DNA of 8,405 nt from Lutibacter sp. (GTDB lineage Bacteria; Bacteroidota; Bacteroidia; Flavobacteriales; Flavobacteriaceae): contig JAUVOS010000106.1 of the NCBI GenBank assembly GCA_030599055.1, forward strand, positions 1-8,405. The letters are read 5' to 3'. The first letter of the stretch is position 1. Every line of letters begins with the position of its first letter. Of the stretch, positions 1 through 6,060 are shown piece by piece. A program made the position numbers and the translations under genes. The notes under the pieces are model-generated. The model was given only the letters and a program-made list of their open reading frames with translations. It made no database searches and was not told the origin of the DNA.

Positions 1-1506
1 ACCACGATCCAACAAACTCAAACGCGAAGTGCTAAAATTTGGGTCAATCGTATAGCCATACGAACCGTAGGCATATAATAAAATAGGTGTTTTTGTTGAT
101 AATTTGGTATTTTTATGATGAACTATAGAAATGGCTACTTTCTTGCCATCTCGTGCTGTTGCCCAAAGACGTTGGCTTGTGTAATTCTTTTTATCAAATT
201 TTCCACCTAAAACTTCTTGCTCTTTTTTTATTTCGAATGTTTTATTCTTCATATCAAAATCAATGACAGAAGCAGGTGTAGTTAAGGAATTGTATCCATA
301 ACGAATTGTCTCTGTATCAAACTCCGGATTGGAAAAAACATAAGCCGAGTAAGTTTCCTCATTAAATGGTAGATAATAGTCTGCTGTAGCATCCCATCGT
401 TTTATTCTAATTCTATTTAAACCCTCACTTCTTTCCTCTAATACCATATAATCTTTAAATAAAGACATATCCTCTAACAAAACATCTTTTCTATGTGGGA
501 TTACCTCTTGCCAATTTTCTTTTGATGTAGCATTTACAGACGTTTTCATCAGCTTAAAGTTCTTTGCTTTATCTTTGTTTGTAAGAATATAAAAATGCTC
601 TTTATAATGTGCTAAACTATATTCTAAATCTTTTTCTCTGGGTTGAAATACCTTAAATATATCATTCGGATTATCAGCATTTACGTATTGATACTCAGTT
701 GATAGCGTGCTGTATGATCCAATTAAAATATATTGATCAGATTTAGATTTCGTTACAAAAGTACCAAAGGTGTCATCTTTTTCAAAATAGACTTCTACAT
801 CTTCTGAAGGATCAGTTCCTAAAGTGTGTTTGAAAATACGTTCGCTTCGTAACGTAGTCGGATTTTTTTGAGTATAGAAAAGTGTTTTATTATCATTTGC
901 CCAAACACTTCCTCCCGTTGTATTTTTTATTATTTCCGGATAAATTTTACCGGTTTCTAAGTTCTTTATTTGAATATTATACTGACGACGACTAACCGTA
1001 TCAACCCCAAAGGCTACCAATTTGTTATTGGGACTTATATTTAATCCGGCTAATCGAAAATAATCATATCCCTTTGCCATTTTATTTCCATCGAAAAGAA
1101 TAATCTCATCCGAGTCTAAACTTCTTTTTTTCCGCGCATAAATAGGATATTGTCCTCCTTTAATATAGCGTGTAATGTAATAATACCCATTCTTTTTGTA
1201 AGGAACACTTTCATCATCTTTCTTTATACGGGCTTTCATCTCTTTAAAAAGCTCTTTTTGAAAATCTTTTGTATGTGCTGTCAATGTATCGTAATAGGCA
1301 TTTTCTGCTTCGAGATAGGCAATAACTTCGGGGTTTTCTCTTTCATTCAACCAATAATAATCATCGGTTCGTTTATCACCGTGATTGGTAAACTCTTTTG
1401 TTTTTTTGGCAACTTTTGGAGTTAGAATATTTGGTTTTTGCATGGGTTTTTGGTTACAAGAAGTGGCAAAAATAATGCTTATTAATAGAATGGTTAGAGC
1501 TTTCAT
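1..1506 (-). CDS. S9A-family oligopeptidase (oligopeptidase B/PtrB-like) lipoprotein, C-terminus cut by window edge
   Basis: The frame is open from an ATG at 1506 to base 1, giving 502 codons. Family members are usually about 680-720 residues, so the gene runs off the left edge. Residues 1-17 form a lipoprotein signal: a hydrophobic stretch ending in ATSC with the lipid-accepting Cys at 17. The near N-terminal DDYYWLNERENPEVIAYLEA motif is typical of S9A peptidases, especially oligopeptidase B. Next comes a beta-propeller-like region, then YAYGSYGYTIDP near residues 480-492, which begins the alpha/beta-hydrolase domain. The catalytic Ser, Asp and His lie beyond the window, so activity cannot be judged. 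By family knowledge these enzymes cleave short peptides after basic residues or proline; the lipid anchor implies a periplasmic or outer-membrane location. Oligopeptidase B is favoured over prolyl endopeptidase, but the S1-pocket residues are not visible. Confidence 0.9.
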   Translation of the reverse strand, partial: MKALTILLISIIFATSCNQKPMQKPNILTPKVAKKTKEFTNHGDKRTDDYYWLNERENPEVIAYLEAENAYYDTLTAHTKDFQKELFKEMKARIKKDDESVPYKKNGYYYITRYIKGGQYPIYARKKRSLDSDEIILFDGNKMAKGYDYFRLAGLNISPNNKLVAFGVDTVSRRQYNIQIKNLETGKIYPEIIKNTTGGSVWANDNKTLFYTQKNPTTLRSERIFKHTLGTDPSEDVEVYFEKDDTFGTFVTKSKSDQYILIGSYSTLSTEYQYVNADNPNDIFKVFQPREKDLEYSLAHYKEHFYILTNKDKAKNFKLMKTSVNATSKENWQEVIPHRKDVLLEDMSLFKDYMVLEERSEGLNRIRIKRWDATADYYLPFNEETYSAYVFSNPEFDTETIRYGYNSLTTPASVIDFDMKNKTFEIKKEQEVLGGKFDKKNYTSQRLWATARDGKKVAISIVHHKNTKLSTKTPILLYAYGSYGYTIDPNFSTSRLSLLDRG

Positions 1507-1527
1507 GGAAAAAATATTGTTTTAAAT

Positions 1528-1535
1528 CAAAATGA
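1528..1535 (-). promoter_or_regulatory. Weak candidate -7 element of the S9 peptidase gene
   Basis: Read on the minus strand the sequence is TCATTTTG, one mismatch from the Bacteroidota -7 consensus TAnnTTTG. Its final G lies 21 nt before the ATG at 1506, the same spacing as at the FTCD gene. No convincing -33 TTTG is seen. Confidence 0.35.
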
Positions 1536-1667
1536 CGTAAATTATTTGATAGTGTTACGATTAGTGGGGATTTTTTCTAGTTTACATTGGCATTGATTTT
1601 TTAACTGTTGCGATGCTAAACAGGGTTTCTTACTCGTGTCTAATAAAAGGAAAGACATTGCGTATTT

Positions 1668-1716
1668 CTTAGCGTCTTTGTACCTTTTCGAGAGATAAAT
1701 ATGACTTAGTAGTTAC
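1668..1716 (+). repeat. Decayed copy of the window's MITE-like repeat family (right end only)
   Basis: This lies in the 229-bp gap between the S9 peptidase and HAD genes. CTTAGCGTCTTTG at 1668-1680 is identical to bases 5297-5309 in the intact element at 5160-5345, and the following bases stay similar (CCTTT, CG, GAGA). Some 12 nt later, 1706-1716 (TTAGTAGTTAC) matches the family end TGAATAGTTAC at 9 of 11 positions, at nearly the same distance as in the intact copy. I could not identify a left end or a target duplication. I see nothing else in this gap apart from the weak promoter candidate. Confidence 0.45.
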
Positions 1717-1735
1717 ATTAGAAAACTAACGGAAA

Positions 1736-2413
1736 CTAGGAGTTGAGCACCTCTACTATTCGGTGCTTATCCAAAAAGTTCTCAAACACAACTTCAGTCC
1801 CTAAATCTTTTAATATTCCATCGTTTAAAATATCAATTCCAATAAAACGGATTCCCAAATTCTTACAGGTTTTATAATCCCATATACCATCTCCAAAGTA
1901 AACTATTTCAGAAAATTTACCCTTATTCATTTCTTCTGCTTGTGCAATAGTATGCAATACAATTTCTTCTCTAGTTATAAAAAAATCACTATTTGAATAA
2001 GCGACTTCGCTTGGGTCAATACCAATTGCATTAAGTTTAATAACACCTGATCGTTTCCAACAACCAGTTGCGATTCCCACTTCAAACTTCGGGTTCTCTT
2101 TTACGAGTTTATAAAGATCTAAGGCGCCCGATACTTCCTTAAAAAGACTGGGTCTATTTACTTTTTCTTGAAGCAATTTATCAGAGAAATTTAGCTTCAT
2201 ATAATTGTGGTCGTTTGTAGTAAGCTTCTTTTTAAGTTCTTTAAATACGACATCTCTTGTAATTCCCCAGTCAGTGACAGTGGTAAATTCATCCCAATTC
2301 ATATCGGTGATATCAATATCAAAAGTCTTATCAAAAGCATCGATAAAACAAATATCATCTACTTTTTTTGTATCGGTTAGTGTACCGTCTATATCGAAAA
2401 TTATTAGTTTCAT
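1736..2413 (-). CDS. HAD-superfamily hydrolase (phosphatase-like)
   Basis: This encodes 225 residues beginning MKLIIFDIDGTLTDT. HAD motif I is DIDGT, with nucleophile and acid/base Asp at 7 and 9. Motif II is the Thr in GIATG (residue 116), a Lys at 126 fits motif III, and motif IV is GDGIWD (174-179), with Asp 175 and Asp 179 as metal ligands. About 100 residues between motifs I and II form a helical cap, as in subfamily I (phosphoglycolate phosphatase-like). The cap does not let me name a substrate. An upstream in-frame ATG at 2431 would add six residues, but it sits against the T-tract of the preceding terminator and families of this type start directly before the first strand, so 2413 is preferred. 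FTCD lies upstream on the same strand but a terminator intervenes, so transcription is probably separate. Confidence 0.88.
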   Translation of the reverse strand: MKLIIFDIDGTLTDTKKVDDICFIDAFDKTFDIDITDMNWDEFTTVTDWGITRDVVFKELKKKLTTNDHNYMKLNFSDKLLQEKVNRPSLFKEVSGALDLYKLVKENPKFEVGIATGCWKRSGVIKLNAIGIDPSEVAYSNSDFFITREEIVLHTIAQAEEMNKGKFSEIVYFGDGIWDYKTCKNLGIRFIGIDILNDGILKDLGTEVVFENFLDKHRIVEVLNS

Positions 2414-2438
2414 TTGCAGGGCAAAAGCCAAAAAGTAA

Positions 2439-2473
2439 AAACTTTGTCAAAATTCTAGACTTTGACAAAGTTT
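2439..2473 (-). terminator. Rho-independent terminator of the FTCD gene
   Basis: A perfect 13-bp inverted repeat, AAACTTTGTCAAA and its complement at 2461-2473, flanks a 9-nt loop. It starts 8 nt past the FTCD stop. On the minus strand the stem is followed by TTTTTACTTTTT, as expected for intrinsic termination of FTCD. Confidence 0.75.
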
Positions 2474-2480
2474 GTTTCGT

Positions 2481-4166
2481 TTAGCTTTCCAGTTTTTTCA
2501 TTATCGTAGAAGTCGATTTCGCTTCTTTTTTCAAGGTGTTTGTATAAACAGCCTCTGCTTTACTTAAAATATCATTGGCAAATTTTCTGTCCTTTAAATC
2601 TTTTGCATTAATTCTCACATTAAAATAAGCGCCAACAACCGCTGTTTTTGCGCACAACATACCTACTCCTGCATCAGAAAGCGAGTTTTGCAAGCCTTTT
2701 GCTGCCATTTCCTCCATGACTTCCATAGATTTATAGGCTGTTTCCATTACTTGGAATGGAATTTCCGTAGCATATTGTGTCGCTTTTTCTAAAGCTTCTG
2801 CTTTTCGTTTTTTCTCTGCATCAGAAGCTTTTGGCATTCTAAAGGCATCGATAATTTTATTAAAAGCATTGGTGTCTTCATCGACTAAAAATAATAATTT
2901 GTTTTTATAGGCTTGACCTTTAACTGCCCAATCAGAATAGTATTCCCATTTTGCATCCCATCCTGCTTTGTGAGCAGATAAATTGGCTACCATAGTTCCT
3001 AAAGAAACGCCTAAAACACCTACATAAGCAGCTATTGAACCGCCACCTGGCGCCATTGATTCAGAAGCTGTTTCCTCAGCAAAACCTTTAACCGTAAAAT
3101 CTATTAATTTCTTTGTATCCTTTTCTAATAAATACTCGATAATTCGCTCTCTAGGATTAAAAGGTTTTAAATCGTCTAAACCAAGGGATTTTACAGCGAT
3201 TTTAATTTTTTCCATATCAGAAATTCCCAAGGAACGTTCTTGTCTTTTAAGGAAAAAATCACCTGCGTCTAGCATGGCTTGTAAAGGAATTAAACCGATC
3301 AATTCTGAACCGGTTACGCGCAAACCTCTACGAGTGGCACTTTTAACCGTTTCGTCAAAAGCTTCGTGCATTGAGGTTATATTGATATTTGTTAGGTTAT
3401 AGGAAATTTGAGCAATACCATATTCTTCAATAAACCAACCCATTCCTTTTACTGCTTTTAATTTTCCTGAAATACGCTCGGGTTTTCCATCTTTTCCTAT
3501 TACTTTCTTTCCATTAAGGATTTTTACACGTCCTGCTTCACGTATATCAAAAGCAATAGCATTGGCTCTACGTGTAGAAGTCGAATTAAGATTAACATTA
3601 TAGGCAACTAAAAAATCACGTGCAGATATTGCAGTAGCACCACTTCTTGCGACACTTTCGTTAAAGGCAGCAGGACCAAAATCGGGTTTCCAATCTGAGT
3701 TAGATAATTTCTTTGGTAAAGCTTCATATTCTCCGGAACGACAACTTGCTAAATTCTTTCTTTTATTTTCTTTCGCTGCATTTTCATAAAAATAACCCGG
3801 AATACCTAACTCCTCGCCTACTCTTTTTCCCAATTTATGGGCATAACTAGCTGTTTCTTCCATCGTAATTCCTGCAATAGGAACCAACGGACAAACATCT
3901 GTCGCACCAAAACGTGGATGCTCACCAGAATGTTTACTCATATCAATTAATTCTTGCGCTTTTTTTATAAGTAAAAACGCTGCGTCGATAACAGCTTGTG
4001 GAGGTCCTACAAAGGTTATTACAGTGCGATTAGTAGCATTTCCCGGATCAACATCAAGGAGTTTAACACCTTCAACGGTTTCTACAACAGCGGTTATTTT
4101 ATTTATTTTTTCACTATCGCGTCCTTCACTAATGTTAGGTACACATTCTATAAGTTGTTGGTTCAT
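2481..4166 (-). CDS. ftcD: Bifunctional glutamate formimidoyltransferase / formimidoyltetrahydrofolate cyclodeaminase
   Basis: This encodes 561 residues; vertebrate FTCD is about 541. Residues 1 to about 330 are the formimidoyltransferase: LIECVPNISEG at 5-15, and HSGEHPRFGATD at 79-90 carrying the presumed catalytic His 83 (equivalent to His 82 in pig FTCD, by family knowledge). Residues from about 355 to the end are the cyclodeaminase: ESMAPGGGSIAAYVGVLG at 369-386, and the DEDTNAF segment at 429-435 with the likely catalytic Asp. The first domain moves the formimino group from N-formimino-L-glutamate to tetrahydrofolate; the second releases ammonia to give 5,10-methenyl-THF. This links histidine breakdown to the one-carbon pool in the cytoplasm. 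An in-frame ATG at 4190 would add eight residues but overlaps the perfect -7 promoter element, so 4166 (MNQQLIECVP) is the start. No other hut genes are in the window. Confidence 0.95.
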   Translation of the reverse strand: MNQQLIECVPNISEGRDSEKINKITAVVETVEGVKLLDVDPGNATNRTVITFVGPPQAVIDAAFLLIKKAQELIDMSKHSGEHPRFGATDVCPLVPIAGITMEETASYAHKLGKRVGEELGIPGYFYENAAKENKRKNLASCRSGEYEALPKKLSNSDWKPDFGPAAFNESVARSGATAISARDFLVAYNVNLNSTSTRRANAIAFDIREAGRVKILNGKKVIGKDGKPERISGKLKAVKGMGWFIEEYGIAQISYNLTNINITSMHEAFDETVKSATRRGLRVTGSELIGLIPLQAMLDAGDFFLKRQERSLGISDMEKIKIAVKSLGLDDLKPFNPRERIIEYLLEKDTKKLIDFTVKGFAEETASESMAPGGGSIAAYVGVLGVSLGTMVANLSAHKAGWDAKWEYYSDWAVKGQAYKNKLLFLVDEDTNAFNKIIDAFRMPKASDAEKKRKAEALEKATQYATEIPFQVMETAYKSMEVMEEMAAKGLQNSLSDAGVGMLCAKTAVVGAYFNVRINAKDLKDRKFANDILSKAEAVYTNTLKKEAKSTSTIMKKLES

Positions 4167-4187
4167 TGTATAAATTTTTAAGTTCAA

Positions 4188-4195
4188 CAAAAGTA
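4188..4195 (-). promoter_or_regulatory. -7 promoter element of the FTCD gene
   Basis: The minus strand reads TACTTTTG, a perfect match to the Bacteroidota TAnnTTTG -7 motif, with its last G 21 nt before the FTCD ATG. No clear TTTG is present at the -33 position. The element overlaps the alternative ATG at 4190 and so decides the start. Confidence 0.65.
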
Positions 4196-4263
4196 GGAAA
4201 AACCAGTAGTTATTTTGATAGATTTATTGTTTTTTTACTACTCGCTAATTTTAAGAAACTATG

Positions 4264-4426
4264 GGAACTATTCACCCATAAAAATTTTAAAAATATATCT
4301 CACGCGAACTTCGCAAAGAAATTAGGTTGATTTTTAATACGCCAAGAACGCAAAGTTTTATGAATGCGAAGCGTTCATTTCTTTGTGAGCTTTGCATAAA
4401 TAAACAGAAAGTGGCTGAACAGTTAC
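4264..4426. mobile_element. MITE-like non-autonomous element, copy A (163 bp)
   Basis: The ends GGAACTATTCA (4264-4274) and TGAACAGTTAC (4416-4426) are inverted repeats at 9 of 11 positions, and both match the ends of the copy at 5160-5345. AAACTATG at 4256-4263 and AAATTATG at 4427-4434 look like an 8-bp target duplication with one change. Inside are TCTCACGC with CGCAAAG words, and a short hairpin, ATGAATGC/GCGTTCAT, at about 4361-4379, all counterparts of features in the other copy. It codes for nothing. It occupies most of the gap between the FTCD promoter and the terminator of the EF-hand gene, disrupting neither. It is more diverged than the other copy, so probably older. Confidence 0.7.
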
Positions 4427-4441
4427 AAATTATGAATAAAA

Positions 4442-4472
4442 AAAAACCGTTTACAAAATGTAAACGGTTTTT
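4442..4472 (-). terminator. Rho-independent terminator of the EF-hand lipoprotein gene
   Basis: A 14-bp perfect stem, AAAAACCGTTTACA with its complement at 4459-4472, encloses a 3-nt AAA loop. On the minus strand it starts 19 nt after the stop at 4492 and runs into an uninterrupted T-tract (plus-strand A run from 4438). This is the clearest terminator in the window. Confidence 0.88.
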
Positions 4473-4491
4473 CTATATATGCTAAAAAAGA

Positions 4492-4995
4492 TTATTTTCC
4501 ATCACCACATTTTCCAGGAGCACATTTCATCTCTTTCTTTTCTTTATCGGCTTTTCCACATTTTCCTTCTCCACATTTACCATCTTTCATCATAGTTTTC
4601 TTAAAAGCAGTCATTTCGTCTTTAGAAATAGAACCATTTGAATCGGCATCTAATTTACTAAACATACCATCATGCCCTTTTAAGAATTCTTCTTCTGTAA
4701 GAAAATCATCTTCATCAGTATTAAAATCATCAAACATTGGACATTCATCCTTCTGTAATTTTCCATCAGCATTTTTGTCTTTTGTCTTAAATTCTGCATT
4801 CCCATGAGCAACAAATTCGTCTTTAGTTATTTTTCCATCTTTATCAGCATCTACTGCTGCAAAATGATCTACCTTTTCAGCTACTTCAGCTATTTCTGTT
4901 ACTTCCTTTTTTTCTTTTTTCTCACAACATGAGATAAAGAAAACACTACTTAATAAAAGTACTGCTACGATTGATAATTTGTTAGTTAGTTTCAT
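4492..4995 (-). CDS. Four-EF-hand lipoprotein with Cys-rich C-terminal tail
   Basis: This encodes 167 residues. The first 22 form a signal peptide ending in FISC, with lipid-anchor Cys 23, so the protein should be anchored outside the cytoplasm. Four consecutive 12-residue EF-hand loops follow: 49-60 (DADKDGKITKDE), 73-84, 92-103 (Asn in position 1 and Asp replacing the usual Gly in position 6) and 116-127. All keep the acidic ligand pattern and the closing Glu, so calcium binding is likely. The tail from about 138 is Lys/Gly/Cys-rich, with two C-x4-C units: Cys 141/146 (KCGEGKCG) and Cys 158/163 (KCAPGKCG). The EGKCG word resembles repeats in small Cys-rich copper-handling proteins of the HvfA/bufferin type. 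That resemblance is pattern-based, and no DUF692 modifying-enzyme gene is present here. The gene appears to be a single-gene unit with its own promoter and terminator. Confidence 0.88.
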   Translation of the reverse strand: MKLTNKLSIVAVLLLSSVFFISCCEKKEKKEVTEIAEVAEKVDHFAAVDADKDGKITKDEFVAHGNAEFKTKDKNADGKLQKDECPMFDDFNTDEDDFLTEEEFLKGHDGMFSKLDADSNGSISKDEMTAFKKTMMKDGKCGEGKCGKADKEKKEMKCAPGKCGDGK

Positions 4996-5028
4996 AATTT
5001 TGTTATAATTTTTTAATTAATAAGTAAG

Positions 5029-5036
5029 CAAAAATA
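5029..5036 (-). promoter_or_regulatory. -7 promoter element of the EF-hand lipoprotein gene
   Basis: The minus strand reads TATTTTTG, a perfect TAnnTTTG match, ending 33 nt before the ATG at 4995. The leader between is very A/T-rich with no Shine-Dalgarno sequence, as usual in this phylum. No clear -33 TTTG is seen. Confidence 0.6.
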
Positions 5037-5140
5037 GCTTATTTTAACGAGTAACGTTTATATTATTCTTTTATTTTAAGAAACACTTGTTTATTTATTC
5101 GCTTAAAACAAGGCTCATACAATCACAAGTTCTAAATGCA

Positions 5141-5148
5141 TATCTTTG
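5141..5148 (+). promoter_or_regulatory. -7 promoter element, now separated from its gene by a mobile element
   Basis: TATCTTTG is a perfect TAnnTTTG match. Transcription would start around 5153-5156, inside the left target duplication, so the whole element at 5160-5345 would lie in the 5' leader of the 40-residue peptide gene. The present distance from the final G to the ATG at 5364 is 215 nt. Without the 186-bp element and one 8-bp duplication it would be 21 nt. No -33 TTTG is evident. The rest of 5037-5140 holds nothing I recognise beyond a weak 7-bp inverted repeat (5086-5092 with 5106-5112). Confidence 0.6.
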
Positions 5149-5151
5149 TTT

Positions 5152-5353
5152 CAATAAAAGTAACTATTCACCAGTTCTTTTATTTCACGCAAAGGCGCAA
5201 AGGAGCAAAGAAACAGGTAATAAATTTGTCTTTTTCCTTTTTTTCGTGAAAATATAAAAATAATGAATGTAAAGATAGATGCTTTGCATTCATAAACTTA
5301 GCGTCTTTGCGCCTTTGCGTGAGAAAATTTTGTCTGAATAGATACCAATAAAA
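5152..5353. repeat. 8-bp target-site duplication flanking the MITE-like element
   Basis: CAATAAAA occurs at 5152-5159 and again at 5346-5353, immediately outside the outer ends of the 5160-5345 element. The match is perfect and abuts the inverted-repeat termini exactly, which supports insertion by transposition. Confidence 0.8.
5160..5345. mobile_element. MITE-like non-autonomous element, copy B (186 bp)
   Basis: Three nested inverted repeats are visible. The outer ends, GTAACTATTCA (5160-5170) and TGAATAGATAC (5335-5345), match at 10 of 11 positions. A perfect 18-bp pair, TCACGCAAAGGCGCAAAG at 5185-5202, is complementary to 5305-5322. A central 12-bp pair, ATGAATGTAAAG at 5263-5274 with 5282-5293, matches at 11 of 12. 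A perfect 8-bp direct duplication flanks the whole. There is no coding capacity, so movement would need a transposase supplied in trans; 8-bp duplications occur in IS families such as ISL3, IS66 and IS256 (family knowledge, not shown here). AAATTTTG at 5325-5332, one mismatch from a -7 element and 31 nt before the ATG at 5364, might be an outward promoter. Confidence 0.82.
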
Positions 5354-5363
5354 ACATTATACT

Positions 5364-5486
5364 ATGAATTTTTGGGTAAAAATTGGATTAATTCTTATTG
5401 TTTTGCACTTTTTTATAGGATTCGGCTGGTTGATTTATAAATTAGCACCTCGTAAAAAAGACAAAAACAAAGATAAGAATGTCTGA
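5364..5486 (+). CDS. Small single-pass membrane protein (40 residues)
   Basis: This short frame, ATG 5364 to TGA 5484-5486, encodes MNFWVKIGLILIVLHFFIGF followed by a short hydrophobic stretch and a strongly basic, Lys/Asp/Asn-rich tail. Residues 7-25 form one transmembrane helix. The RKKDK tail suggests a cytoplasmic C-terminus by the positive-inside rule. Its last 8 bases overlap the start of the next gene (ATGTCTGA, 5479-5486), which points to translational coupling and a shared transcript. I do not recognise a named family. The overlap, the plausible membrane topology and the perfect upstream -7 element argue that it is a real gene, perhaps an anchor or partner for the next product. That role is inference. 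Confidence 0.72.
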   Translation: MNFWVKIGLILIVLHFFIGFGWLIYKLAPRKKDKNKDKNV

Positions 5487-6060
5487 GATAGCTGTAAAAA
5501 CACTTTTGGAATCCATGGGTTCTGCTTTACGTGTAAACAGGTTACGTGTTGCTTCTGTTTTTTTTCAACAACCTGAACTATTTTTTGATTTACTAAAGAT
5601 TTGTTTCGAAACTGACTACAAACTGCATCACAAAGCAATGTGGACTATAGAAATGATTTTGGAAAAAGATTTAGACAGCATTATTCCGCATATAGATTAT
5701 TTTACCCAAAACATTCACAAACTAAAACATGAAAGTGCCATTCGTCCTACAGCAAAAATTTGCAAGTGGATTGCTGAAGCTTATGTCAAAAAACACAAAA
5801 CAGCATTCGTGACTCATGTAAAACCTATTCATATTGAAAGAATTGTAGAAACGGGTTTCGATTGGATGATTACGGAAACTAAAGTAGCTGCAAAAGCATA
5901 TACAATGGATACTTTATATTATTTTGGCTGTTTAAATTTTGAAAATTATGATTGGATTCATCACGAATTAAAAAATATTGTACTACAAAATTCTAGTAAA
6001 GAATCATCTGCTTACAAAGCACATGGCAGACAAATTCTAGGTTTGATGAATGACTTATGA
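5479..6060 (+). CDS. Uncharacterised helical-repeat (HEAT-like) protein encoded upstream of purB
   Basis: This encodes 193 residues with no signal peptide or membrane segment, so it is probably cytoplasmic. The sequence is almost entirely helix-forming, with repeated amphipathic segments of about 30-40 residues (for example around LFFDLLKICFETDYKLHHKA and ESAIRPTAKICKWIAEAY), suggesting a HEAT/ARM-like solenoid. I see no catalytic motif. It overlaps the 40-residue membrane peptide gene by 8 bp and lies upstream of purB, with a transposase unit now between them. Database entries of this kind may carry the name adenylosuccinate lyase by transfer from the neighbour; none of the lyase signatures seen in the real PurB here (TSQDIN, HTHGQP, GSSAMPHK) is present. 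Its stop overlaps the convergent RAYT gene by 6 bp. Function unknown. Confidence 0.85.
   Translation: MSEIAVKTLLESMGSALRVNRLRVASVFFQQPELFFDLLKICFETDYKLHHKAMWTIEMILEKDLDSIIPHIDYFTQNIHKLKHESAIRPTAKICKWIAEAYVKKHKTAFVTHVKPIHIERIVETGFDWMITETKVAAKAYTMDTLYYFGCLNFENYDWIHHELKNIVLQNSSKESSAYKAHGRQILGLMNDL

Noticed and set aside
1150..1425. Plus-strand 91-codon open frame
   Set aside because: It lies antisense within the S9 peptidase gene, has low-complexity Phe/Ile-rich composition and no recognisable motif.
1746..1767. AGCACC/GGTGCT inverted repeat as a terminator of the HAD gene
   Set aside because: It is only 6 bp, lies within the coding end, and has no T-tract after it.
2205..2438. Plus-strand 77-codon open frame
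   Set aside because: It is antisense to the HAD gene, whose catalytic motifs prove the minus-strand reading.
3996..4181. Plus-strand 61-codon open frame
   Set aside because: It is antisense to the start of FTCD, with no motif and no promoter.
4205..4242. AGTAGT/ACTACT inverted repeat near the FTCD promoter as an operator
   Set aside because: Only 6 bp of pairing across 26 nt in A/T-rich DNA, which is expected by chance.
5435..5638. Minus-strand 67-codon open frame
   Set aside because: It is antisense across the peptide/helical-repeat overlap and its composition looks like shadow coding.
5479..6060. Fragment or pseudogene of adenylosuccinate lyase
   Set aside because: None of the lyase signatures or sequence blocks of the complete PurB at 6964-8307 are found, and the frame is intact with its own start.
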